A model generated the notes under the pieces. The model did not search any database, was not told the origin of the DNA, and saw only the letters and a list, made by a program, of their open reading frames with translations. Made by a program: the position numbers and the translations under genes. From a virus, in IMG/VR virus record IMGVR_UViG_3300017917_000601, positions 1 through 64,000 of that record: DNA of 64,000 nucleotides; one strand, given 5' to 3'. Shown one piece after another: positions 21,637-29,753 of the stretch; position 1 is the first letter of the stretch, and each line of letters begins with the position of its first letter.

Positions 21637-22626
21637 TTATCCTAGATTTGCTGGAGTTGCGACAGTTGGATTGTCTTTGTTTGTTGATACGGTAGGAAAC
21701 TGAAATCCAGTAAGGCCGTTAAGATTTGTAGGTGTAGCTTGTATTAAACTAACACTACCGGATGTTGCTGGAGATTCTTTATCTTTAGTGTTCTGATATG
21801 TGCTTAACTGCTGTGATAAAACACTTACACGCTCTTGTGATATGTCAGTGCCTTGTTGCGCCAGTGACGGGTTTATTCTCTCACTAGAGCCTGCTCCTAC
21901 TAAAGGACTTGGTGTTTTGTCGTAATGTTCTAAACCAAAACCTTCTGGTTCACCTTCAGTTACTACGCCACTACCATACGCAACAGCTTCGTAAGAAATT
22001 TGCATAGTGTTATCGTGGCCGCCGGGTTGACCGTAATCTACTTTATTATGATTGAAACTTGATATAATTGGATTTTGTAAAGTATAACTGACAAATTCAT
22101 GTCTAGCCATTTGGTATATGGTAATGTAGTTAAAAAATGGTTGCGTACTACCGTTATCAAGACCGAATGTATTGTTTATGTAATTAAAATTCTTTGTAGC
22201 AGTTCTGTTATAAGCACCTGGTGCAGTAGCTGATATAGGATCAGCATAGTAGTAACTGTAATAGTTTTGCCAAAGTGCGTTAATTAGCCCCATGTTATCG
22301 TCATGGAACAGTATGTTAATTGGATTGTATCTATGTGTTGTTTGTATGTTCTTTTTTCTGTTATACTGATTAAGTGTTTCAACAGTTACCGTGTAGTTAG
22401 GAAGATCAACACTTTTAACTAACACATTAATTTCATTTTTATAGCGTTCTACTAGTGCGGGATCTGCAAGAGCATTTCTATTAATACCAAACGACACATG
22501 AAAAAGAAATTTGTGTTTAGGAGCAAGCCTAAACTGATCATTGACAAATACTCGAGATGCGTGTTGAGGATCTCGAAGTAAAACAGTCGAGGTATTATTG
22601 AGAAATGAACTAGGTGTGAATGCCAT
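21637..22626 (-). CDS. tail-tube-like / baseplate tube-initiator-type protein (329 aa)
   Basis: A 329-aa protein with the beta-rich pattern of the gp19/gp54/gp48 tail-tube superfamily. HKFLFHVSFGINRNAL (about 38-53), VKSVDLPNYTVTVETLNQYN (about 72-91), YNPINILFHDDNMGLINALW (about 105-124) and DNTMQISYEAVAYGSGVV (about 213-230) are the hallmark strands. After these comes a 100-residue Ser/Thr/Gln-rich tail. Position directly after gp19 and length close to T4 gp54 (320 aa) suggest tube initiator or tube cap. A late promoter AATAAATA ends 5 nt before the ATG. Confidence 0.62.
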   Translation of the reverse strand: MAFTPSSFLNNTSTVLLRDPQHASRVFVNDQFRLAPKHKFLFHVSFGINRNALADPALVERYKNEINVLVKSVDLPNYTVTVETLNQYNRKKNIQTTHRYNPINILFHDDNMGLINALWQNYYSYYYADPISATAPGAYNRTATKNFNYINNTFGLDNGSTQPFFNYITIYQMARHEFVSYTLQNPIISSFNHNKVDYGQPGGHDNTMQISYEAVAYGSGVVTEGEPEGFGLEHYDKTPSPLVGAGSSERINPSLAQQGTDISQERVSVLSQQLSTYQNTKDKESPATSGSVSLIQATPTNLNGLTGFQFPTVSTNKDNPTVATPANLG

Positions 22627-22631
22627 AATAA

Positions 22632-22639
22632 TATTTATT
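22632..22639 (-). promoter_or_regulatory. T4-type late promoter abutting the tube-like gene
   Basis: The minus strand reads AATAAATA, then TTATT, then the ATG at 22626. This is a 5-nt gap with no ribosome-binding site, so a leaderless late mRNA is predicted. Confidence 0.55.
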
Positions 22640-22672
22640 CAAAGAATAAACTGCGTAGTTAATAGATATCTA

Positions 22673-22700
22673 TAAAAAAGCCCAGTAACCTGGGCTCTTT
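22673..22700 (-). terminator. terminator after gp19
   Basis: A 7-bp stem (AGCCCAG 22679-22685 with CTGGGCT 22690-22696) with a TAAC loop; TTTTTT follows on the minus strand. It lies just after the gp19 stop and before the next late promoter. Confidence 0.85.
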
Positions 22701-22702
22701 TA

Positions 22703-23326
22703 TTATCTTGCGCCTGCGCCAGTTGCGGCAGTTCCAACACGTCTTGTTGTTGGAGCACTTGCACCACCACTAGTTTGAATACAGTTATCAGGTTGAATTG
22801 TTAAATCAATTGTTAACATAGTCTGATCACCGTAGCCTAATGTATTATAGTTAGCGGCAGTTACGTAACAACCGTAGCATTCCCATGTTTCTAGAACGCT
22901 AGGAGTATTAGCACCGTTACCACCGTCTAGCATTTCAATACGCATTAGGAACTTGTAGTCACCGCCTGCGGCTGCTGAACTCTGTTCAAAGAAGTCAAAC
23001 TGCTTTTGCATCTGTTCGCCAACTAGTTTACTAACTGCACCAGTTACATCGTCACGTAACTTAATTGTTAGAGGTTGCCATGTAGGACGGCCTGCATAGT
23101 TAATTGTTGAGTTGTAAACCATAATTTTTTGGTTCTCAAAACTAACGTTTGGACGAGCCGCATCTTGTACTTGCTTTGTCAATTCAGTTGTTGGTGTTGA
23201 TACGCCAAAGTTTTCAAACATCACTCTAAAGCGATATTTGAGCTTCGGCATCAACATACCTTGTGAGCTAGCTGATTGATCACTAGCTAAAGGTACTGTA
23301 AATTTTGTTAAACTTGCGATTGCCAT
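22703..23326 (-). CDS. gp19: tail tube protein (T4 gp19-like)
   Basis: A 207-aa protein (T4 gp19: 163 aa) that stacks as rings to form the inner tube of the contractile tail. It has the typical strands: LKYRFRVMFENFGV (about 29-42), KIMVYNSTINYAGRPTWQPL (about 67-86), TIKLRDDVTG and DQTMLTIDLTIQPDNC near the end. It lies directly downstream of gp18. A strong terminator follows. Confidence 0.9.
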   Translation of the reverse strand: MAIASLTKFTVPLASDQSASSQGMLMPKLKYRFRVMFENFGVSTPTTELTKQVQDAARPNVSFENQKIMVYNSTINYAGRPTWQPLTIKLRDDVTGAVSKLVGEQMQKQFDFFEQSSAAAGGDYKFLMRIEMLDGGNGANTPSVLETWECYGCYVTAANYNTLGYGDQTMLTIDLTIQPDNCIQTSGGASAPTTRRVGTAATGAGAR

Positions 23327-23343
23327 TTTCTATGCTCCGTTAA

Positions 23344-26300
23344 TTATTGTAGACCTTTAATTTCGCCAGTGTTCTTCAAGCGTAAAGGAATGTAAATGAA
23401 TTCCACAGCCTTAACTGGTTCAATCGCAACGTCTAGATACAACTCATTACGGTCAATTCTTGCAGGAGTGTTGTTGCTTGTATCGCAAACTACAATGTAG
23501 TCATAGATAGCACGTTGTCCTACTAGTTCTAGTAATAAGTTTTCAGCCGCGCCTTTGATTTCGTCACGTGTGATCTTATCATTTGGTTCAAACACATATG
23601 GCTTAGCTAATTGTGCAAACTGTCTACGTAGATAAACTACTAGACGTGCTACGTTGATACGATCTAACGAGCTTGCATTCTTAGCACGAGTGTATTGACC
23701 GTAGTTAACAAGTCCTGTGCCTGTAATGAATGTAATTGGGTTAACTTTAATACCTGCTAGTGTATCACGTTGGCCGTTGTTTAGTGCTACTGATTGGAAT
23801 TCTCCTTCAGCATCAACATAGCCAACTGCTGTAGCGTTAGTAATACCGCCACGGCGTGTTCCGGCTGGTGCAAACCATGGATAGCTAACTTGGTCGTTTA
23901 ACGCAATAGTTCTTAGCATCATGTGGCTTGGTGGTACAACAACGTTGTTTCCTAAGTTGTCACTTGTAAATCCCCATGGATAAAACACACCCAAGTATTC
24001 GTCACTACTTACTAATCCAGCATCACCGTCTTCTGTGGCGCCGTTAACGTTCTTACCCCAGTTATTTAAACTTGTTGCATCTGAAGCAAGTCTTGCTGGT
24101 GTGTCACCAACAACAAACGCTGTTTGGCCGCGGTCAGTGTTTAAACTAACCATTTCGCTAATTAACTCAGGATATCCTGGGCAAGCAATTAAGTTAAACA
24201 CACGTGATTCTTCATCACGGATCTGTTGGTTACTGTTAACAAGTGCTTGTAGAGCTTGTACAACCACAGCACGTTGAGCCTTACGGCCAAATGTGCCGGC
24301 GCCGTTTGTTTGGTTAGCACTTTCAGTTACCCAACGATGTGGGTAGTAGTTAGACATACTAGTATTACGATAACGAGGATTATCAGCAGTTAAGTCAACT
24401 ACATCACGCTTAAATCTTTTAACGTTAAATCCGCTACGACGTAAGTTCCATAGCAACATACCACGTGGATATAGTGCTGGATCTGGAGCATCTGGATCTA
24501 AGAAATCACTTGATAGCAACTCTTGGATTGTGCTGTTAGTAGGAGCAGTTGGTGAACCGCCATCTACACCCCAACGTGCATCGCGGAATAAAATACCGTC
24601 TTCTGTTGTTTGATCACCAGTGTCTACTAGTACCCACTTACCTAAATTTCTGTTGTACTTATAGAGTTTTGGGAAATTTTCTAAATCACTAGTATCGACC
24701 CATAAGTCGCCGTTTACTAGTGGTGTTCCGTCAGTTTGTGTCTTAGGACGGGTTGCACTAATAATTGGACCGCTTGAATCAGTCTTGTCGCTCGGTGTAG
24801 CGGTAAAATATGGACTACTAAATGTAGTTGTACCGTTACCTTCAAACTGGTAGCCAACCCATGTACGGCCGTTGTGTACAAGAATATCTACTTGATCAAT
24901 TAGGCTGTTGTACCATAATTGATTGTCTGGAGCTTCTGTTGTTGGTGCATTTGCTGAAGCAATAATGTCAGCGTATGGACTCCATAAAGAAGCAACTGTT
25001 GTACCTGCAACTGCACCGCTATAGTAGTTAACTGTTCCGGTGTATGATTGTGTTCCTTGATTGTATGCGTAAGGTGTAAACAAATCTGCTAACGGAGTAT
25101 TAGTTCCGTCAACAAATACAATGTCTCCGCCGTCGTTGTGTCGAATAACAATTTCACCTGTAGCCGCAATACTTGCACTTACACTTGAGCCAACTGGCAT
25201 AGCCGCGTTAAATGTTGTTACAAATGTCTGAGCACTGTCACTTGCACCCGAAGCAATATTAAAAGAGACAGTAACTGGGCTAGTTAATTGGTCGCTGTTT
25301 CTTATAGTTTCTCGAACTGTAAAGTCGTAATTATTGCCGGTGAGTCCGCCTGGTAAAGAAGGATTTAACCCTGATATAATTGTAGTTGCACCCGCTGTTC
25401 TACGAGCATATATTTTAAAAGTTGCAAAATCTGGGCGGCCGCCAGTTGTTGTTTCTGCAACGTTTGTTTTAACATAAAGCGAACCTTGTGTTAAATTAAT
25501 GCCGCCACCTGCCGAGTCGAGACCCTTAATTGCGGCTGCGTTTGTTGGGAACAACGGAGCAGTTTTTTCAACCCAGCTTCCAGTAGTTGCATCATAAACT
25601 TTAACACGCCAACGAGCACCTAAATTGGGCTCAGTTGTTTTAACCCAAACAGAACCTGTAGCAAGTCCGTCGTTAAATGTTGATGGGAACGCAACACGTT
25701 TAAATTGCGGTACATCGTAGTGCGGAGTAATTTGTAGTGCAGGAGCCTTGTACGTTCCAGCAACTAAACCAAGTTTTGATAATGCAGTTCCGCTTAGTGT
25801 AATGTCTGTGCCAGTTGAATATAGTTCTAATCTATTATTAATAATTTCGGCGCTTACGCCAGGTACCACGTCCGGGTTTCCTCCTTGTGTTCCGGGAGTT
25901 CCTGTATCGTAGTCTATTGTAGAATCAAGCGCAGTATTAATGTCTGTTACTAGAGTTGATAAACTAGTATGGCCTGTAAATTGATAGTTTTGGCTGTTTA
26001 CAGTAATTGTTAATGTATCACCGGATAGCAGTGTTGGGCTAGCAACTGTTCCTTGTGCTGTTGGCCAACTTGCTCTCCATGTTGGTGTTCCTACTTGTAC
26101 CCAGATCCCTGCCGGTGTACGTGTACGAGACTTCTTATACCATAAAGAATAAGTGCCGTTGTCGGCTACGATTGCATAATCGCCGATTGCACCAATGCTT
26201 GCTAATGGAGCACCGTTGCTGATTTTAGCTGGGTCAGTAATAACTGTTGGGATCTTATTTTGAAATGTCTGTCCGTTAGTAACGTTAGCTTCAGAGCCGT

Positions 26301-26751
26301 TCCACTGGAAAATACCAAAAGCTGAATTAGCAGTATCAAACCAATACTGGCCGTCTTCTGGCGCACCGGCTGGTGCATCTGCTCTTGCTTCTAATTGTCC
26401 TAGGTCTATATCAGCACGTACAACATACGCACGATTGCTAACTCCTAGGTAACTGTAAGCAGTCTGGAGACCGTATTCGTTTTGCTCTCCAGCGTGAATT
26501 GGGTTGTTGTTTGCATCTGTTTTAAATACAGGTGTACCAAATGTATCTGCTAAATCTTTCTGACTAGTTAGCAAATAAACTTTACCTGAATTTGCGGCAA
26601 GTGTTCCTGGCGCTGTGCCTGTGCCTGCACCGTTTTGCTTGTCCTGTTCGGAAGCAACGATAATTAAAGGGGTTGTTCCAGGTGCGGCAGGGGTATAGAA
26701 ACTTTCATCTATTACTGATACGCTTACGCCTGGTGAACTTAGTTGGGCCAT
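23344..26751 (-). CDS. gp18: tail sheath protein (T4 gp18-like), enlarged
   Basis: A contractile sheath subunit starting MAQLSSPGVSVSVIDES. The ATG at 26751 has GGAG 8 nt upstream, so the longer frame from 26835 is rejected. At 1135 aa it is much larger than T4 gp18 (659). The conserved ends are present (IIVASEQDKQNG near 33, ARLVVYLRRQFAQLAKPYVF and LYLDVAIEPVKAVEFIYIPL at the C-terminus). The middle (about 160-760) holds inserted beta-rich domains, including two WFDT/LWYN-type modules (DGQYWFDTANSAFGIFQWNG; DNQLWYNSLIDQVDILVHNG). These insertions probably decorate the sheath surface. Confidence 0.92.
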   Translation of the reverse strand: MAQLSSPGVSVSVIDESFYTPAAPGTTPLIIVASEQDKQNGAGTGTAPGTLAANSGKVYLLTSQKDLADTFGTPVFKTDANNNPIHAGEQNEYGLQTAYSYLGVSNRAYVVRADIDLGQLEARADAPAGAPEDGQYWFDTANSAFGIFQWNGSEANVTNGQTFQNKIPTVITDPAKISNGAPLASIGAIGDYAIVADNGTYSLWYKKSRTRTPAGIWVQVGTPTWRASWPTAQGTVASPTLLSGDTLTITVNSQNYQFTGHTSLSTLVTDINTALDSTIDYDTGTPGTQGGNPDVVPGVSAEIINNRLELYSTGTDITLSGTALSKLGLVAGTYKAPALQITPHYDVPQFKRVAFPSTFNDGLATGSVWVKTTEPNLGARWRVKVYDATTGSWVEKTAPLFPTNAAAIKGLDSAGGGINLTQGSLYVKTNVAETTTGGRPDFATFKIYARRTAGATTIISGLNPSLPGGLTGNNYDFTVRETIRNSDQLTSPVTVSFNIASGASDSAQTFVTTFNAAMPVGSSVSASIAATGEIVIRHNDGGDIVFVDGTNTPLADLFTPYAYNQGTQSYTGTVNYYSGAVAGTTVASLWSPYADIIASANAPTTEAPDNQLWYNSLIDQVDILVHNGRTWVGYQFEGNGTTTFSSPYFTATPSDKTDSSGPIISATRPKTQTDGTPLVNGDLWVDTSDLENFPKLYKYNRNLGKWVLVDTGDQTTEDGILFRDARWGVDGGSPTAPTNSTIQELLSSDFLDPDAPDPALYPRGMLLWNLRRSGFNVKRFKRDVVDLTADNPRYRNTSMSNYYPHRWVTESANQTNGAGTFGRKAQRAVVVQALQALVNSNQQIRDEESRVFNLIACPGYPELISEMVSLNTDRGQTAFVVGDTPARLASDATSLNNWGKNVNGATEDGDAGLVSSDEYLGVFYPWGFTSDNLGNNVVVPPSHMMLRTIALNDQVSYPWFAPAGTRRGGITNATAVGYVDAEGEFQSVALNNGQRDTLAGIKVNPITFITGTGLVNYGQYTRAKNASSLDRINVARLVVYLRRQFAQLAKPYVFEPNDKITRDEIKGAAENLLLELVGQRAIYDYIVVCDTSNNTPARIDRNELYLDVAIEPVKAVEFIYIPLRLKNTGEIKGLQ

Positions 26752-26783
26752 GTTATGATCTCCATGAATACATATTCTTAATG

Positions 26784-26791
26784 TATTTAGT
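26784..26791 (-). promoter_or_regulatory. possible late promoter for gp18
   Basis: The minus strand reads ACTAAATA, two mismatches from TATAAATA, about 32 nt before the gp18 ATG and upstream of its GGAG site. It is weak on sequence alone, but gp18 otherwise lacks a promoter in the 110-bp divergent gap. Confidence 0.3.
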
Positions 26792-26848
26792 GGAATTTGG
26801 CTTTTTGTGCCTGTAAAACATACCAAAAAGGGCACGTAAAAGGGCGGT

Positions 26849-26856
26849 TATAAATA
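26849..26856 (+). promoter_or_regulatory. T4-type late promoter abutting the HNH-like gene
   Basis: An exact TATAAATA, then GTTGT, then the ATG at 26862: a 5-nt gap with no ribosome-binding site. The predicted transcript starts at the AUG. Confidence 0.6.
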
Positions 26857-26861
26857 GTTGT

Positions 26862-27197
26862 ATGCGTCCTTTATGTAAAACCTGCGGTGAAAGACCCTGT
26901 GCTGTAAACTATTATAAGCAAGACAAGATCTTTTATCGAACTAAGTGTGATACTTGTGCAAGAGGTTCAACGCCTAAACAACCTCGTTGGGCTCAGCACG
27001 GATACCAAAAAAAGAACCAGTGCGATAAATGCGGTTATAAGAGTAAGTTTATGGAACAATTTAATGTTTTCCACATAGACGGCAATTTAAACAACTGCCG
27101 CCTAAGTAATCTTAAGACTGTATGTGCAAACTGTCAACGTGTGCTTCATCGTGAAGGTGTTCGCTGGAAGCAAGGTGATTTGACACCAGATCTTTAA
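26862..27197 (+). CDS. HNH-endonuclease-like zinc protein (111 aa)
   Basis: A 111-aa protein with three Cys pairs (CKTCGERPC at 5-13, CDTCARG at about 29-35, CDKCGYKSKF at about 53-62) and an HNH-like core FHIDGNLNNCRLSNLKTVCANCQRV (about 69 onward, given in part: FHIDGNLNNC; LKTVCANC). The layout of paired zinc ribbons plus His-x-Asp-Gly and the CxxC matches small phage HNH proteins found beside gp18 in cyanophages. The nuclease activity is not proven; the final His of the classic HNH may be in VLHRE. Its last 86 bp are antisense to the dNMP kinase 3' end. Confidence 0.68.
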   Translation: MRPLCKTCGERPCAVNYYKQDKIFYRTKCDTCARGSTPKQPRWAQHGYQKKNQCDKCGYKSKFMEQFNVFHIDGNLNNCRLSNLKTVCANCQRVLHREGVRWKQGDLTPDL

Positions 27198-27810
27198 CCT
27201 TAGCGTATAGGTCATCAATACTAGAATCGTTCTCAAGAACTGCATCAAACTCTGTGCCTATCCATGCTGTTTCACTGGCATGAATACCTGCTTGTTCTAG
27301 CTTTGATTTGCTAGTAGCCCATGTAAAGTTTTGTACTTCGCCCTTGTTTACGCTTAGTGCCCAGTCGTACCAGTAAGGTAGTTCTCCTCGTTTTACCCAG
27401 ATAATTAAACCGCCTGCGTCTTTAATTGACTTAATTTCATTAGGAAAACGGCAGTCGCTGATTACTACATCATCTTTGCTGTTGCGTAGTTTGTTTTCTA
27501 AGCTAGCAATCCAAATGTCGTCATGGAATGCTTTGCGACACACTTCTGTCCCCCAATATTGCAGTACCCAGCGTGGAGTAAGATTGGGCATGTTTAGGCG
27601 CTCTGCCCACCAAGGATCTACTTGTTCGCGCCATTCGCGGGCTTGTTTTGTGCGCCCTTCTAGCATAGTTCTATCCCAGCCAAAAACATATGATACAGCG
27701 TCTTTCAAACTATTAGCGAAGCTTTCTCGTCGGAAACTATGGAAGTTAACCAAATAATCTGCAATAGTATCTTTACCCGAACCAATGAAGCCGCATACGC
27801 CAATAATCAT
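27112..27810 (-). CDS. gp1: deoxynucleoside monophosphate kinase (T4 gp1-like)
   Basis: A 232-aa P-loop kinase that would phosphorylate dNMPs to dNDPs to feed phage DNA synthesis (T4 gp1: 241 aa). The P-loop is GFIGSGKDT (7-15), WREQVDPWWAERLNMPNLTP and RWVLQYWGTEVCRKAFHDDI follow (about 62-101), and VVISDCRFPNEI (about 115-126) is typical of the family. The last 29 codons overlap the opposite-strand HNH gene, and the His/Asp/Ser-rich tail encoded there (SSEHLHDEAHVDSLH) looks dispensable. A hairpin in the leader covers sequence next to the AGGAG site. Confidence 0.82.
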   Translation of the reverse strand: MIIGVCGFIGSGKDTIADYLVNFHSFRRESFANSLKDAVSYVFGWDRTMLEGRTKQAREWREQVDPWWAERLNMPNLTPRWVLQYWGTEVCRKAFHDDIWIASLENKLRNSKDDVVISDCRFPNEIKSIKDAGGLIIWVKRGELPYWYDWALSVNKGEVQNFTWATSKSKLEQAGIHASETAWIGTEFDAVLENDSSIDDLYAKVKDLVSNHLASSEHLHDEAHVDSLHIQS

Positions 27811-27816
27811 AAGAAT

Positions 27817-27857
27817 CTCCTAGTAGAAGCGTAGTATATATTACTTCTAACTAGGAG
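27817..27857 (-). promoter_or_regulatory. leader hairpin sequestering the dNMP kinase ribosome-binding site
   Basis: Arms 817-829 (CTCCTAGT plus AGAAG) and 844-857 (CTTCT, one bulged A, ACTAGGAG) form 13 base pairs around a 14-nt loop. On the mRNA the 3' arm contains ACTAGGAG, the ribosome-binding site that lies 6 nt before the ATG at 27810. The fold would therefore hide it. Upstream transcription from the fibre operon would include this element. Confidence 0.6.
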
Positions 27858-27883
27858 GTCAAAAGTTTCTAAGCCAAACTGAA

Positions 27884-28144
27884 TTATAGTTCAGTTGGCT
27901 GTGGCTTGGCCGCTTTTTCAGCTAAAGTTTCAATATCTGCATTTAACACAATATCTTCTTTAGACCCAGAAATCGTTTCGCCGGCTGCTAGCTTGCGTTG
28001 TATTTCCTGGGCAACTATTTCTTCAATTGCAATTCGACATCTTTCATGTACTGCATTATCGATCCAATCTTGAGCTGAGAGAGCAACTGCATGAAGAGCT
28101 TTATCTTCTGCATCGCTTAGTACTACTGTATATGTTTTTGACAT
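27884..28144 (-). CDS. conserved small phage protein (86 aa), unknown
   Basis: An 86-aa helical protein: KTYTVVLSDAEDKALHAVAL (3-22), DWIDNAVHERCRIAIEEIVA (26-45), then QRKLAAGETISGSKEDIVL. From memory, a close counterpart (AEDKALGYVALS..EWIDNAVHERCRLAIDEIV) is widespread in T4-like cyanophages with no assigned role. AGGAG precedes its ATG. It lies between the C1q-like fibre-tip genes and the dNMP kinase. Confidence 0.65.
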   Translation of the reverse strand: MSKTYTVVLSDAEDKALHAVALSAQDWIDNAVHERCRIAIEEIVAQEIQRKLAAGETISGSKEDIVLNADIETLAEKAAKPQPTEL

Positions 28145-28159
28145 TTTTTAATCTCCTGT

Positions 28160-28687
28160 TTAAGCTAGAAGCCAGCCAGAAAAATGGCCTAGGCCTCCAC
28201 CCATGTAATAATCGCTTGAATAAGTTGTTTGGTCTCTGTAAATATATAGCTGAACGTAGTCATTAGCGGCCAAGGTTAAGATGCACGATGCTACCATCTG
28301 TTGGTGATAGTTTGTACCAATAGAATAACAATAAGCATTGCCCCTACCAGTTACTAAAGATCCGTTTTTAATCCAACCCCATTCACCGTTTGTAACTGAG
28401 CTAGCACTATTCGACCTGTATAAAACGCTTGCCTGAAACTCATATATACCTGCAATTGGCGCAGTAAATCTACCGTTTGAAGTATTATATCTAGAATTAT
28501 TGTTAGATATTGTTGCTGAAAAGGTTACAGCTCCAATTGATTGGCGTATGCCGCCTTCATAAGCCCACGCCGCCGGTACTTGATTAAAATTTACGTATCC
28601 GTTAGCATCTTGAGTTATTCCAGTCGACCCTGTATTAGCAATCGTTGTTGCTCCTGTTATTGTTGTATTTCCAAGAACTACTGGCAT
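28160..28687 (-). CDS. C1q-like fibre-tip protein, copy 1 (175 aa)
   Basis: A 175-aa protein with a short fibre-type N-terminus (MPVVLGNTTITGATTIANTG) and a C1q/TNF-like jelly-roll: FTAPIAGIYEFQASVLYRSN (about 73-92), then WIKNGSLV, and NDYVQLYIYRDQTTYSSDYY ending GGGLGHFSGWLLA. C1q heads trimerise and are common receptor-binding domains at phage fibre tips. It is one of three adjacent paralogues. AGGATAAT precedes the ATG. Confidence 0.78.
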   Translation of the reverse strand: MPVVLGNTTITGATTIANTGSTGITQDANGYVNFNQVPAAWAYEGGIRQSIGAVTFSATISNNNSRYNTSNGRFTAPIAGIYEFQASVLYRSNSASSVTNGEWGWIKNGSLVTGRGNAYCYSIGTNYHQQMVASCILTLAANDYVQLYIYRDQTTYSSDYYMGGGLGHFSGWLLA

Positions 28688-28691
28688 AGTA

Positions 28692-29225
28692 TTATCCTAT
28701 TAATTTTCCTTGAAAGTGCCCGAGGCCGCCTCCAAAATAATAATCAGTGCTTGCTGATATTACGTTACACCGCATATCAACTACGTCGCCTGCCGAAAGA
28801 CTTAACATGACTGTTGAGAAACAAGGAGTGTGACCGTTTGACGACGGATTTACTACATAAACAAATCCTCTAGTACCAATGTTAGATCCATTTAGGGCAA
28901 AGTACCATTCACCGTTACCGGTGACGCCGTTTGATCTAAACAATAAACTTCCGCAAAACTCATAGATACCCCCTGCGCCAGCGGGAACTGTAAATCTTCC
29001 TGTTGATGTATTATATCCGCTACCTCTGTTAATGTTTACGTTGTTAAAAGGAATTGCAGAGTTTGTAGTTGTTGTTGATGAACCATCATCGCTTCTATAA
29101 GCGTAAAAACACACCCTACTAGGGAATGTAACATAGCCACTGCCGTCAACATTTAGTCCGGCAGAGCTTGTGCCAGCGATTGCCGAAACTCCTGTAATAC
29201 TCGATGCTCCAAGTGTAATTGACAT
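28692..29225 (-). CDS. C1q-like fibre-tip protein, copy 2 (177 aa)
   Basis: A 177-aa paralogue of its neighbours: MSITLGASSITGVSAIAGTS at the N-terminus, FTVPAGAGGIYEFCGSLLFR in the C1q core (about 81-100), SAGDVVDMRCNVISASTDYY and the shared end GGGLGHFQGKLIG. The cores align but surface loops differ, as expected of receptor-binding variants. AGGATAAC precedes the ATG. Confidence 0.76.
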   Translation of the reverse strand: MSITLGASSITGVSAIAGTSSAGLNVDGSGYVTFPSRVCFYAYRSDDGSSTTTTNSAIPFNNVNINRGSGYNTSTGRFTVPAGAGGIYEFCGSLLFRSNGVTGNGEWYFALNGSNIGTRGFVYVVNPSSNGHTPCFSTVMLSLSAGDVVDMRCNVISASTDYYFGGGLGHFQGKLIG

Positions 29226-29228
29226 GTG

Positions 29229-29753
29229 TTATCCTAATAATTTTCCAGAAAAATGTCCAAGGTTTTCACCATAATAAAAGTCAGTACCAGAAGAAATAGT
29301 TATCAAACAAACACTTACATAATCGCCTGCGTTTAGGTAACGTATTTGCGTCCAATGTGTAGGTATATGTTCACTTGAATAAACTACGTGTGTGTAAGCT
29401 AGTCTGCCTTGGTTAACATTATTTACGGCAAAGCCAACTTCGCCATACCCGCCGCTACTAGAATGGCGTTGCAATACATGAGCATGAAATTGATAGTAGC
29501 CTGCTATAGGTGCAGTAAATCTACCAGTGCTAGTACTATAATGATTACCCCGATTGACTCTAGTATTGCTAAAAACTAACGCTGTAGTTGTCGTAGTAGT
29601 TGATACACCGCCTGAGGAGTACGCATAAAAGCAAGGAATATATGGTAATCTAGCATACCCAGAACTGTCGATAGTTATTCCAGCATTGCCGGTCCCGGCA
29701 ATACTAGTTGCACCAGATATAGTATCTGTAGATCCGTTAATTAACACCGGCAT
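29229..29753 (-). CDS. C1q-like fibre-tip protein, copy 3 (174 aa)
   Basis: A 174-aa paralogue: MPVLINGSTDTISGATSIAG, FTAPIAGYYQFHAHVLQRHS in the C1q core, NAGDYVSVCLITISSGTDFY and the end GENLGHFSGKLLG. Its ATG overlaps the stop of the S74 fibre upstream, so it is likely co-translated with that fibre. It may form a tip or adaptor on it. Confidence 0.76.
   Translation of the reverse strand: MPVLINGSTDTISGATSIAGTGNAGITIDSSGYARLPYIPCFYAYSSGGVSTTTTTTALVFSNTRVNRGNHYSTSTGRFTAPIAGYYQFHAHVLQRHSSSGGYGEVGFAVNNVNQGRLAYTHVVYSSEHIPTHWTQIRYLNAGDYVSVCLITISSGTDFYYGENLGHFSGKLLG

Noticed and set aside
26752-26835. 28-residue N-terminal extension of gp18
   Set aside because: The extension lacks a ribosome-binding site and the sheath family starts at MAQL..., which has GGAG at good distance.
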